DNA from: CBDBND01 sp965262665
Lineage (GTDB): Bacteria > Pseudomonadota > Alphaproteobacteria > Rhodospirillales > Rhodospirillaceae
NCBI GenBank assembly: GCA_965262665.1
Contig: CBDHFR010000004.1
Coordinates: 3,224,001 to 3,288,000, forward strand
Length of the DNA: 64,000 nt
Direction: 5' to 3'
A program made the position numbers and the translations under genes. Every line of letters begins with the position of its first letter. Position 1 is the first letter of the stretch. The notes beneath the pieces were generated by a model that had not been told where the DNA came from, did no database searches, and saw nothing but the letters and a program-made list of their open reading frames with translations. Of the stretch, positions 54,592 through 62,691 are shown piece by piece.

Positions 54592-54785
54592 GGTTGTAGT
54601 TGAGGGCCGACGATTGACGACGCGCTCATCGCACGTCTCCTAGTGACAGGATTTAGACGGCTTGGACCATCTTTGTCTTTCGCCATCGCTTCCGCAATGA
54701 TGTATCCAACCTTTTCCGCCGCCTCGACGAGGTGCTCGTCGGCAAGGTGGGCGTAGCCCGGGGTCGTGGACCGCCGCAAAGTCAC
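54579..54785 (-). pseudogene. Tyrosine integrase C-terminal remnant
   Basis: The frame reads TPGYAHLADEHLVEAAEKVG, then YIIAEAMAKDK, the usual last 30 residues of alphaproteobacterial phage integrases (ARYAHLADDP...). The catalytic Tyr is in GYAHLAD. Nothing of the rest is found upstream. Confidence 0.65.
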
Positions 54786-54879
54786 GGGATGGGTCGCTAG
54801 GGAACCCGGAAGATCCTGCTCTTGCCCGTGGGCAAAGACACTGGAAAGGGGATTGCCAGCATGAAAATCCAGACCCCGG

Positions 54880-54958
54880 CCCGTCGCCGGGCCTGTACGG
54901 TGGCTGCCGTATCAGCCTGACTAAACGCCCTTATCCGATCGCCCACGTTGGCCCGCAT
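54880..54958 (-). pseudogene. DUF2924 remnant
   Basis: Leftward from ATG 54958: MRANVGDRIRAFSQADTAAT, close to MRAKVEDQLRALCVADTVAV of the intact copy, then the frame runs out after about 25 codons. It follows the third small-protein copy at the usual distance, so a third recombinase module has decayed here. Confidence 0.6.
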
Positions 54959-55013
54959 GTCCTGCCTCCTCTACCCCAATGCATGCTTGCCCGGGGGTGT
55001 AAGTCCAGTCCAT

Positions 55014-55265
55014 TCAGCCTGGGCTTTCGGGGATTTCCGGGGAAGTCTCGGTGCTGGAGCCAGCGATCACATGCAGGGATTTGGCCACGTCGAGGGCATT
55101 GTCTATAGCCCTATGGAGGTCCCGGCTGAGGCGGAGATAGTCAGCGGACGTCAGCCGGGACGACTGTCCCTCCGCCGCCAGTTGTACCGCATCCTCCAGC
55201 ATGGCCGTCGCCTTGGCGAACAAATGGGTTGTCAGTTCCCGGTCTTCCTGGTCCATAGGTCCCAT
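55014..55265 (-). CDS. Small helical protein of the recombinase module, copy 3
   Basis: 83 residues: MGPMDQEDRELTTHLFAKAT, then LSRDLHRAIDNALDVAKSLH. It is closely similar to the copy at 30329-30571. The DUF2924 gene behind it is a stub and no recombinase follows. Confidence 0.65.
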   Translation of the reverse strand: MGPMDQEDRELTTHLFAKATAMLEDAVQLAAEGQSSRLTSADYLRLSRDLHRAIDNALDVAKSLHVIAGSSTETSPEIPESPG

Positions 55266-55396
55266 GGACCAAGCAACGCTTGACTGTCGCCGGAAGTCCA
55301 GTGCGAACTGACCCTGTTTGGCCGGATCTAGGGGGCTGATTAACCGGGAAAAGACAACGCACCAGACTCAAGGGACAGGGCCAAAGGGTCGGTGTC

Positions 55397-56824
55397 TTAT
55401 TCTAAGTAGATTATCTCGGGACGAGTGAGGGCAATACCATCAAAGCGATTCCTTCGTTTCCATCCGAGAAATTGGGACAGACTGTCGACCTGGTCGTCAT
55501 GGCGCGTATTGGGAAAACCCAGCACTTCATGCAGAAAAGTGTCCAGCCAAGGCGCTTCATGGGGCAGGAGCACCTGACCGGCCTCGATTTTCGCGCTTTG
55601 GGCTTCCATCCGCGTCACTTTGTCACCCTCGGGCTTGATACCGATGGGACGCGGCAACCCGACGGGTGAATCGTCTCTGAGTTGCTGAACCAGACTCTGG
55701 CCAAGCCCCGCCTCTTCGATCAAAACCGTATCGGCATTGAAGTCCCTTTGGAGTTCCACGACCTTTCTTTTTAGGCGTGGGAACTCGACCCGATCACGCC
55801 ATACATGGGCGAGGTAGAAGTCCTTCTGATCAATCTTCCAGGTGGTGCAGACCGACCAGTCACTCCGCTCCCCCGTCGTTCCCGCCACATCCCAGCTCTG
55901 TACCGTTATCACCCCGGGCCCATTGGGAAGCTCGTCATAGTGTCTAAACCACGCGCGTTTAACCAGATTGCCCTCCAGCGGCACGGGCCGTTGCTGATAT
56001 TGGGCGGAGAAGGCGAGAGAACCAAGGTCGCTCTTGATCGCATCCAAGGTGGCCCGGGATTCCCTCTCTTCATGCAACAACTCGCCGGCGGGCCGGTCGT
56101 AGTAATCGCCTTCCCCAATGGGTATGCGCGAGTCTTCGAGGGCAATGGCGGGGAGATCGAGATGGCTCCAGTTGCCCGAACTCAGCAAGTGCCCGGCGAG
56201 ATCTTCTTCATGCAGCCGCTGCATGACCAGGATGATCACGCCACAGTCCTTATCGTCCAAGCGGGTTGCCAGGGTCGAGGAGTACCAATCCTTGACCTGC
56301 TTTCTTGCGACCTCCGACGCCGCTTCCGACGCCTTCAGGGGATCATCGATGAGAATGAAGTCGGCGCCGCGGCCGGTCAGGGTGCCGCCGATGGAGGTGG
56401 CCAGGCGGTTGCCGCCCCGGGTCGTCACCACCTCCGTCCCCGTATCTCGCGCCAAGCACATGGCGGGAAACAACGCCTTGTACCAATCGCTGGTGACAAC
56501 CAGGCGGAACTGGCGTGCGAGTTCCAATGATAATTCGTTGGAGTAGCTCACACAGATAAACCGTCTTGTCGGGTCGTGACCCATGGCCCAGGCGACAAGT
56601 GCTACGGACGTGCAGATGCTCTTTAGGCTCCGCGGCGGCTGGGTGATGATCAGCCGGGTCGTTGAACCGTTAAGGCAATTCTCAAGGGCATGCGCAATCG
56701 CCCCCACATGCCAGTTGGGCATATAGACATCGCCCGGCGATACGGTGAGAAAAACTTTCTCGACGAAGGCCAGGAAGTTCTGGCGAAGCAGGGCTTCGAA
56801 GGTCTGCTTATCATTTTGGGTCAT
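55397..56824 (-). CDS. Phage terminase large subunit
   Basis: A 475-residue packaging motor. The ATPase part has the Walker A-like TQPPRSLKSICTS near residue 62, RFICVSYSNELSLELARQF, and Walker B FILIDDPLKA near residue 150. The nuclease part has TVQSWDVAGTTGERSDWSVC (first Asp), VLIEEAGLGQSLVQQL and RHDDQVDSLSQFLGW (last Asp). It is complete. It packages phage or GTA-like DNA into heads; no head gene is seen next to it. Confidence 0.9.
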   Translation of the reverse strand: MTQNDKQTFEALLRQNFLAFVEKVFLTVSPGDVYMPNWHVGAIAHALENCLNGSTTRLIITQPPRSLKSICTSVALVAWAMGHDPTRRFICVSYSNELSLELARQFRLVVTSDWYKALFPAMCLARDTGTEVVTTRGGNRLATSIGGTLTGRGADFILIDDPLKASEAASEVARKQVKDWYSSTLATRLDDKDCGVIILVMQRLHEEDLAGHLLSSGNWSHLDLPAIALEDSRIPIGEGDYYDRPAGELLHEERESRATLDAIKSDLGSLAFSAQYQQRPVPLEGNLVKRAWFRHYDELPNGPGVITVQSWDVAGTTGERSDWSVCTTWKIDQKDFYLAHVWRDRVEFPRLKRKVVELQRDFNADTVLIEEAGLGQSLVQQLRDDSPVGLPRPIGIKPEGDKVTRMEAQSAKIEAGQVLLPHEAPWLDTFLHEVLGFPNTRHDDQVDSLSQFLGWKRRNRFDGIALTRPEIIYLE

Positions 56825-57233
56825 CTTTCGGTTTCCTCTCTGTTGGCTTGGTGCTCCGGCGTTTAGTCTTCCGCCCCTCGAGCAGGCGATCTCCGTAACG
56901 TTTCAGGATTTCTTGGTCTTCTATATCCAGGGTTGGCGTTGAGTCCTGTGCGGCCTCGCCCAGCTCGAGCGCCAGGGCGATGATCCGGTCGAGGGTACGC
57001 ACGTCTCCGCGAAGGGCCTTTTCCCGCAACCGCGCGATAACGGCTTTCTGCGTCGACATGGTCTTGGCCTTGCCCTTTTCCGTAACTCTGACCGGGGATT
57101 TGAGTGCCTCGAGGAAATCGGTCCTGAAATTCCGGCTTCCCTTTGGCCGGCCCTTGGAGTTTCCGGATTGGCCTTTTTTGAACCGGGAGCTTTTGGGTGG
57201 TTTGCCGTAGCCCACGTCATGATCGTCTGTCAT
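56811..57233 (-). CDS. DUF5681-type protein (terminase small-subunit position)
   Basis: A 140-residue protein starting at 57233: MTDDHDVGYGKPPKSSRFKK, then GQSGNSKGRPKGSRNF, the DUF5681 signature. It overlaps the terminase start by 14 bp and the methylase gene by 17 bp, so the three are translationally linked. DUF5681 proteins often stand just before TerL and may recognise DNA for packaging. An upstream ATG at 57473 would run antisense-like through the methylase gene and is rejected. Confidence 0.8.
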   Translation of the reverse strand: MTDDHDVGYGKPPKSSRFKKGQSGNSKGRPKGSRNFRTDFLEALKSPVRVTEKGKAKTMSTQKAVIARLREKALRGDVRTLDRIIALALELGEAAQDSTPTLDIEDQEILKRYGDRLLEGRKTKRRSTKPTERKPKDDPK

Positions 57234-58584
57234 GGCGCGTCTCCTCAACTTCATCGAAGGTCTGACCCGTCTCCGCCAGCACGGCGGCCTCGCCCGTGTG
57301 CTCCTGCCATCGCTTGACGGCGACGTCGCAATACAGAGGATCCAACTCCATGGCATAGGCCCGCCGGCCGGTCTTTTCCGCCGCCACCAAAATGGTCCCG
57401 CTGCCGGCGAACAGGTCCAGCACCGCATCACCCCGGTTGCTGCAATCGAGGAGAGCATCGGCAATGAGCGCAACCGGCTTACAAGTTGGATGGATGGACA
57501 GTTCTTCCATCCGGCCCCGCCTAAAGGTGTTTAAGCCGGGGTATGTCCAGACGTTGGTGCGGTAACGGCGGCTGCCCAGTCCGAAGTTATTGATATGGAG
57601 TGCCTTGCCGTGCTTCCACACCGTGATCAGCTCATGTTGACTGCGGTAGAAGCCACCCATGGCACCGTTTGTCTTGGACCAGACGATCAGGTTTTTTAGT
57701 TCGTTGAATGTGGCGTAACCCGCCGGCAATAAAGACCGCAGACCGCGCCAATCCATGAAGCAGAAAATCAGGCAGCCGTCGGCGGCGAGCATTGTGATGT
57801 TTCGGAATACCTCAAGCAGGAACACCTCGAAGTCCTCCCAGGACAATTCGCCCGAGGCCATGACGAACTCGCGGTGCTTGGTCTTGCCCAGGCCGCTCAC
57901 GTGCCCTTGCACCGGCACGTTGTAGGGCGGGTCGACGACGACTTGGCGAATTTTGGTGCGCCCCACTAATCGCCGACAGGCTTTGAGCCGGGTGGCGTCG
58001 CCGCAAAGGAGACGGTTGACTCCCAGACGCCAAAGATCGCCTGACCGGGATATTGCTTTCTTCCCCAACGCCGGCACGTCATCGTCGGGATCCTCCGGCG
58101 GATCGGGCTCCAGGCTCTGAATGGCCAGATCGATGTCGGCCGTGTCGAACCCGGTTACAGTTATGTCCAGGTCCTGATCCAGTTCGAGAATGGACTGGAG
58201 TTCGACTGCGAGAGCGTTTTCGTCCCAGTGGGACAGCTCGGCGATGCGGTTATCGGCCAGCATGAAGGCCCGCCGCTCGGCTTCCGTGAGATGCTCAAGG
58301 GATATAACAGGGACCGTCTCGAGCCCTAGGAGTTTTCCCGCTTCATATCGGCCATGCCCGGCAAGGATGGTCCCCTCGCCGTCGATCAAGATCGGGACAT
58401 TGAAACCGAATTGGGAAATGCTTCTGCAAATCAGGGAGATCTGTTTCTTGCTGTGCCGCCGGGCGTTATGAGGGTTTGGGCTTAGCGATGCGATCGGCAA
58501 TTGTTGGACCGATCGTTCTGTCTTCTTGTTGGACCTGCTCTTGGAATGACGGGACCGGGATTCCCGTGTTTGTGATTTCGTCAT
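57217..58584 (-). CDS. ParB-like domain / DNA methyltransferase fusion
   Basis: A 455-residue protein. The N-terminal ParB-like domain has LSPNPHNARRHSKKQI and TILAGHGRYEAGKLLG near residue 65, followed by FMLADNRIAELSHWDE. The C-terminal beta-class methyltransferase has VVVDPPYNVPVQGHVSG near residue 215 (motif IV) and DLFAGSGTILVAAEKTGRR near residue 390 (motif I). Such fusions are common in prophages, methylating phage DNA against host restriction. It leads a three-gene phage block. Confidence 0.88.
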   Translation of the reverse strand: MTKSQTRESRSRHSKSRSNKKTERSVQQLPIASLSPNPHNARRHSKKQISLICRSISQFGFNVPILIDGEGTILAGHGRYEAGKLLGLETVPVISLEHLTEAERRAFMLADNRIAELSHWDENALAVELQSILELDQDLDITVTGFDTADIDLAIQSLEPDPPEDPDDDVPALGKKAISRSGDLWRLGVNRLLCGDATRLKACRRLVGRTKIRQVVVDPPYNVPVQGHVSGLGKTKHREFVMASGELSWEDFEVFLLEVFRNITMLAADGCLIFCFMDWRGLRSLLPAGYATFNELKNLIVWSKTNGAMGGFYRSQHELITVWKHGKALHINNFGLGSRRYRTNVWTYPGLNTFRRGRMEELSIHPTCKPVALIADALLDCSNRGDAVLDLFAGSGTILVAAEKTGRRAYAMELDPLYCDVAVKRWQEHTGEAAVLAETGQTFDEVEETRHDRRS

Positions 58585-58904
58585 TACAGGCTCCTTGGTC
58601 TGACGGAGCGCTGTTCTCTCCCATGTATTGGGAGATTGAGCCTATACGTCAGAACCTCTAGAGGTTAAACCTGCCGCCGTTATTGACGGGGGTTGTTGCT
58701 CTGTTGACGTATGAGCTGGACGGGTTTCATGGCCGGGTAAGGTGGGTGTAAAACCCAAAGCCTAGGCCATGGATGGCGTGTTTATGAATAAGATCGGCCT
58801 GAAATGCAAGATAGGAATTTCAGAACCGACTCACTTTGCATACATATTTTTGATGGCCCATGAAATTCGGGCTAGCCCGGATTGCTCCCGGGCAACCGCT
58901 TACC
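58585..58904. other. Leader region of the phage block
   Basis: No gene is seen. ATTGGGAGATTGAG at 58624-58640 and a GC-rich stretch lie upstream of the methylase start. Promoter boxes are not obvious. Confidence 0.4.
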
Positions 58905-59321
58905 CTATTCGGGTAGCCTGCCCCATTGGTCTTCAAAACCGTGACAGTCGGTCCAATTGAAACCGGGAAAACGAGGGTCGTATTTGACGCCGCTGGTCTT
59001 GTAATCCTCGATCAACCCATGCACATCTCCGTGGCTCAGAACGAAATACCGGTTGGGTTTGTTGGGCGGCACAAAGGCAAGAACATAGAACAGGTCGTCG
59101 CGGATTTCCTCCCGTTCCTTCACCTGCCAGAAGCTGCTCCTACGCTGGCCTTTGACGTCGATCAGAAACGACCATTTTCCCGGGGAAACCACCATCAGGT
59201 CCGCAAGCGGCGTTGCGTTGCCCATGGTGAAGGCAACCTCATAGTTCCTTTTGCAGAGTTCACTTGCCACCGCGAACTGGGCGGCCCATTGGGTAAAGTG
59301 GCGTAAGTTTCTCGAGGCCAT
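58905..59321 (-). CDS. PD-(D/E)XK-like protein, copy 1
   Basis: 138 residues starting MASRNLRHFTQWAAQFAVAS at 59321. The core NATPLADLMVVSPGKWSFLI, then DVKGQRR, has the Asp...Asp-x-Lys spacing of PD-(D/E)XK nucleases, with an alpha helix before it (AAQFAVASELCKRNY). A close paralogue of equal length is at 61824-62240, about 78 % identical by eye. A divergent XRE-type gene lies just upstream in both cases; here it is broken. Function as a nuclease is inferred from the motif only. Confidence 0.7.
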   Translation of the reverse strand: MASRNLRHFTQWAAQFAVASELCKRNYEVAFTMGNATPLADLMVVSPGKWSFLIDVKGQRRSSFWQVKEREEIRDDLFYVLAFVPPNKPNRYFVLSHGDVHGLIEDYKTSGVKYDPRFPGFNWTDCHGFEDQWGRLPE

Positions 59322-59452
59322 GGCGGCAGAGCTTTTCAGGTCGAATCCGGGTGTGTATTGAGTGCCATAGTCCCTCGCCGATTCCGGCAAGTCCAGATAA
59401 ATGTGACTGATCGCATGTAGACGAATAAGTGGCATTCCCGATGCCTTGCCTC

Positions 59453-59577
59453 GTGCATTCTCCAACAGCTCGGCTAAGACGTCCGGTATCTGCGCAAGAA
59501 AAAGAAGCTCTCGCAAGAAGAACCGGGCTTCGGGTCAGGCATTCACCGCACCTGAATCAGCCGCGTGGAGCGGAGGG
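59453..59577 (+). pseudogene. XRE-type regulator, truncated copy
   Basis: The DNA matches 62370-62500 of the intact regulator, including TCCGGTATCTGCGCAAGAAA. The start is GTG, one base is lost soon after, and CACCTGAATCAG contains an in-frame stop where the intact copy reads CACCTACATCAG. The copy ends abruptly at the MITE-like repeat at 59578. Confidence 0.85.
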
Positions 59578-59655
59578 TTTGCCTTCCGAAAACCTCATTC
59601 ACGCCTGGACGGTGTGCACCATCAGGATGGGTGGATAAGGCTTTCGAGAAGAACA
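59578..59655. repeat. MITE-like palindromic repeat, full copy
   Basis: It has TGCCTTCCGAAAACCTCATT on the left and GGATAAGGCTTTCGAGAAGA on the right, centre CGCCTGGACGGTGTGCACC. It sits where the XRE gene copy stops, suggesting it entered that gene or was a recombination partner. Confidence 0.7.
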
Positions 59656-60097
59656 AGCAATCGATGGCTTGCTTGAGTCACTGATTGACACGGTTTTGAT
59701 GTATGCATATGGGCTGAAATCGCAGACCGCCACCCCGGAGGCGCCTGATGCCACCGCCCGGTTTGTATTGATCTGCACAGGGGGCGGTGCGGTGAGTGGG
59801 GAACTCCATGAAGCTTTGTCTTAAAGCCGCAATGTGGAGGTAAAACATGACCGTTCCTGTCAAGCAATCTGCCGCATGATTTGACCAGAGCCTGGAAAAT
59901 AAGACACCTGAGGAACGCGTCTAAACCCATCAGGAGCAAACGCAATATCATGGCCGGCTCACTGCCGAGCACTCTTGGTACACAGGAAAAGCACTGTGTG
60001 AGGCCAAGGCCAAGCTGGGCTATGGTTTTTTATTGATTGGTGCTTGGCCAGCTACATGGCGCAATAGGCCCCGTCCCTGCGAACGGCAGAGCCTTTG
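59656..60097. other. Stretch without a recognisable gene
   Basis: Only short frames occur. No repeats beyond the MITE were noticed. Confidence 0.4.
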
Positions 60098-60541
60098 ATG
60101 CAGTTGTACGGGGGCTATCCGCAAATCCGCCAACTTGGCGATTTTGACTCCGTCCACGCCGCGCTTCGGGCGTTGCCGCAAGAGAAACAAAAGAAGGGAC
60201 AGGTCGTGCCCTTTCCGTCCACCGACCTGCCGCCCGTTGATCCGACCTCAGCAGAAGTGGAATTGGCGGCGCAGGATAAGCGGATCGCCATCATCGAACC
60301 GACCGTATCGCCCGATGAGCGCGCGAGTATGGAACAAGCACGGAGCGAAAATGAAATAATCCGGGCACTCAATTCCCAAGTCGCGTTGTGGAAAGCCAAA
60401 TACAAAGAGTTGAGGCAGGAAAACATTGAACTTAAGAAGCGCATCACAGAACTGGGAGATGCTGCGTCACTTTACCGCTTGCTTTTGCATATCTGCATGG
60501 CCGAGAGCTGGCACGAAACGGAAAGCGCCTTGGCTTCTTGA
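60098..60541 (+). CDS. Unknown protein with C-terminal coiled coil
   Basis: 147 residues, MQLYGGYPQIRQLGDFDSVH, then QALPQ-type linker sequence rich in Pro/Ser, and a charged helical segment (AQDKRIAIIEPTVSPDERAS and WKAKYKELRQENIELKKRI) that looks like a coiled coil. No family is recognised. The start is uncertain; the upstream ribosome-binding match is weak. Confidence 0.45.
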   Translation: MQLYGGYPQIRQLGDFDSVHAALRALPQEKQKKGQVVPFPSTDLPPVDPTSAEVELAAQDKRIAIIEPTVSPDERASMEQARSENEIIRALNSQVALWKAKYKELRQENIELKKRITELGDAASLYRLLLHICMAESWHETESALAS

Positions 60542-60791
60542 CCCAGGGCTACGGCGCCAAATGCCGCAACGGGCCCAATACAAACAAAAGGTACATTTGA
60601 GCCCGACGCACTATGAAGTTTTCGTGAGAGACGCCCTGGACAGGGCGATATCGCCCCATGTTCCACCGCAACCTACGTCGGTGGCCATCACGAAATCCCT
60701 AACCCGAAATGCCACCGCGTAGCCCCAATTCCGACAGAGTTGACCATTAGATTTGGCCACATCGACCCGATCACTGTTGGGAGCAGGAAAC

Positions 60792-61511
60792 ATGGTTTAC
60801 CGCGTCAGTAAAGCGCTGGTTCTGCTCTTCGGCCTGTCGGGCTGCGCCTATGACGGCGGCTTTACGGACGCTTACGTTGCCAGCGGTTACGGCTGGCATC
60901 CCGCCGCCCCACATAACGGACCTTTGTTGAACAACAAGCGTGGATTTGGGGGTTACAGATGGCATCCGTCCAGCCCCCTGCACGGCCACGGCTCCTCCAT
61001 TGGACGCGTATACCGTTATGGCAGTCCCTTTCACAGCCGGCCCGCCTACTATTATCCCCGTTACTTCCCGCCGTATCCTGCTTCAGGCTACCTCTTCTTT
61101 AGTCACCCCTACGGATTTCTCGATCCGGATGACCGCCTAAAGCGGGACCGAAAGCGCCAGAAAAAGGAACTCAAGCGGGAACGTAAAATTCAGAAAAAAA
61201 CGGCTGCCCAGGAACGGAAACTGCAAAAGAAATCACTGAAGCAGGAACGCAAGGTTCAGAATGGACAGTTGAAACGGGAACCGAAACTGGCCAAACAAGA
61301 GCGCCAGCTTCAGCAAAAGGAGCTAAAGCGGGAAAACAAGCTTCAGAGAAAAGCGTTCAACCAGGAACGGAAACTGCAAAAGAAGACGCTGAAACATGAA
61401 CGCAAGGTCCAGAAGCGGCAGTTGAAACTGGAGCGCAAGCTGGCCAAGAAGCAGCGCAAACAAGAACGCAAGGCCCTTAAGAGACAAGCGCGACTAAATC
61501 ACAACAATTAG
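60792..61511 (+). CDS. Lipoprotein with Lys/Arg-rich repeat tail
   Basis: 239 residues starting at 60792 (MVYRVSKALVLLFGLSGCAY). LSGC is a lipobox, so an outer- or inner-membrane lipoprotein is expected. Residues 20-115 are rich in Gly, Tyr, Pro and His (SGYGWHPAAPHNGP, RVYRYGSPFHSRPAYYYPRY). From about residue 116 a very basic segment repeats with a 51-residue period: ERKLQKKSLKQERKVQ and ERKLQKKTLKHERKVQ mark two units, with a partial earlier one. The tail is probably a long helix. The function is unknown; surface or nucleic-acid binding is possible. Confidence 0.65.
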   Translation: MVYRVSKALVLLFGLSGCAYDGGFTDAYVASGYGWHPAAPHNGPLLNNKRGFGGYRWHPSSPLHGHGSSIGRVYRYGSPFHSRPAYYYPRYFPPYPASGYLFFSHPYGFLDPDDRLKRDRKRQKKELKRERKIQKKTAAQERKLQKKSLKQERKVQNGQLKREPKLAKQERQLQQKELKRENKLQRKAFNQERKLQKKTLKHERKVQKRQLKLERKLAKKQRKQERKALKRQARLNHNN

Positions 61512-61823
61512 CGTCAATCTTTGGGGCCTAAGTCACGTTTGGTTGCCCTGGAAGGGCCAAGTTATCCAGCAGCTTCATTCTTACCGCGGCCGTGCGGTCA
61601 TAATCATTGCAAGGTTTCAGCCGGCACGGGTCTCCTAAGGGAGCGTGAATGCCAGGACAAAAAGCCATTTGCGTTTGCAAGCCATACGATGAACCTCTTG
61701 AGAGAATAAACGTATGGAAAAAGGCAGGACGGCGGGATGACAGAATCTGTTCACTTGGCATGGATGCTTTGATGGTCTGTGCAATCGGGTCCAGTCCCGA
61801 TTTCCACCATGTACCTGCTTGCC
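61512..61823. other. Stretch without a recognisable gene
   Basis: Downstream of the lipoprotein. Short frames only; no clear terminator was seen. Confidence 0.4.
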
Positions 61824-62240
61824 CTACCCGGGGAGCCGGTTCCATTGGTTTTCAAAACCGTGACACGCGGCCCAATTGAAACCGGGGAAACGGGGATCGT
61901 ATTTGACGCCGCTGGTCTTGTAATCCTGGATCAGCCCATGCACATCCTCGTGGCTCAGAATGAAATACCGGTTGGGTTTGTTGGGCGGCACAAAGGCAAG
62001 GATGTAAAACAGATCGTCGTGGATTTTCTCCCGTTCCCTCACCTGCCAGAAGCCGCGCCCGCGCTGGCCTTTCACGTCGACCCGGAACGACCGTTCCCCG
62101 GGAGAAGTCGCCATCAGGTCCGTAAGTGGTGTTGTATTGCCCACGGTGAAGGCAACCTCGTAGTTCCTATTGCAGAGTTCACCTGCCACTGAGAATTGGG
62201 CGGCCCGTTGGGTGAAGCGGCGCAAGTTTCTGGAGGCCAT
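61824..62240 (-). CDS. PD-(D/E)XK-like protein, copy 2
   Basis: 138 residues starting MASRNLRRFTQRAAQFSVAG at 62240. The core reads NTTPLTDLMATSPGERSFRV, then DVKGQRGR, keeping Asp and DxK. FVPPNKPNRYFILSHEDVHG and KYDPRFPGFNWAACHGFENQ are nearly unchanged from copy 1. It is divergent from an intact XRE gene, with a 129-bp gap that should hold both promoters. Confidence 0.7.
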   Translation of the reverse strand: MASRNLRRFTQRAAQFSVAGELCNRNYEVAFTVGNTTPLTDLMATSPGERSFRVDVKGQRGRGFWQVREREKIHDDLFYILAFVPPNKPNRYFILSHEDVHGLIQDYKTSGVKYDPRFPGFNWAACHGFENQWNRLPG

Positions 62241-62369
62241 GGCGAAAAGGCTTTCCGGTCGAGTCCGGGTGTAACTGAATGCCATAGCCCCTCGCCGATC
62301 CCCGCAAGTCTAGAGAAATGTCACTGATCGCATGTAGACGAATAAGTGGCATTCCCGTTGCCTTGCCTC

Positions 62370-62600
62370 ATGGATATCCTCCAACGGCTCGGCCAAAATG
62401 TCCGGTATCTGCGCAAGAAAAAGGAGCTCTCGCAAGAGGAGCTTGGCTTCGAGTCCGGAATTCACCGCACCTACATCAGTGATGTAGAGCGTGGAACTCG
62501 AAATCCCAGCGTTACCCAGCTCGCCAAGTTCGCAGAAGCGCTGGGAGTGACGCCGGGAAAATTGCTGGATGCCGATCCCAAGAAACGCACTGGGAGATGA
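62370..62600 (+). CDS. XRE-family transcriptional regulator
   Basis: 76 residues: MDILQRLGQNVRYLRKKKEL, then SQEELGFESGIHRTYISDVE and RGTRNPSVTQLAKFAEALGV. It is one Cro/cI-type helix-turn-helix domain, like the C proteins that control restriction-modification operons. It starts at 62370 (ATG) rather than 62346. Divergence from the PD-(D/E)XK-like gene suggests it regulates that gene. Confidence 0.85.
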   Translation: MDILQRLGQNVRYLRKKKELSQEELGFESGIHRTYISDVERGTRNPSVTQLAKFAEALGVTPGKLLDADPKKRTGR

Positions 62601-62620
62601 GTGAAGTCCGTCAATGACAG

Positions 62621-62665
62621 TGTTCTTTCTTCCGAAAACCTGTCCCTTTCGAAAACCTTATCCGG
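62621..62665. repeat. Two tandem MITE-like left arms
   Basis: TGTTCTTTCTTCCGAAAACC is followed directly by TGTCCCTTTCGAAAACCT and TATCCGG. They lie 27 bp before IS6 copy 5. Confidence 0.6.
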
Positions 62666-62691
62666 TTGAAGTGCGGTTCGACCCTCTATAC

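Noticed and set aside
61528..61845. Leftward frame of 105 codons
   Set aside because: No features, and it overlaps the end of the PD-(D/E)XK-like gene copy 2 in another frame.
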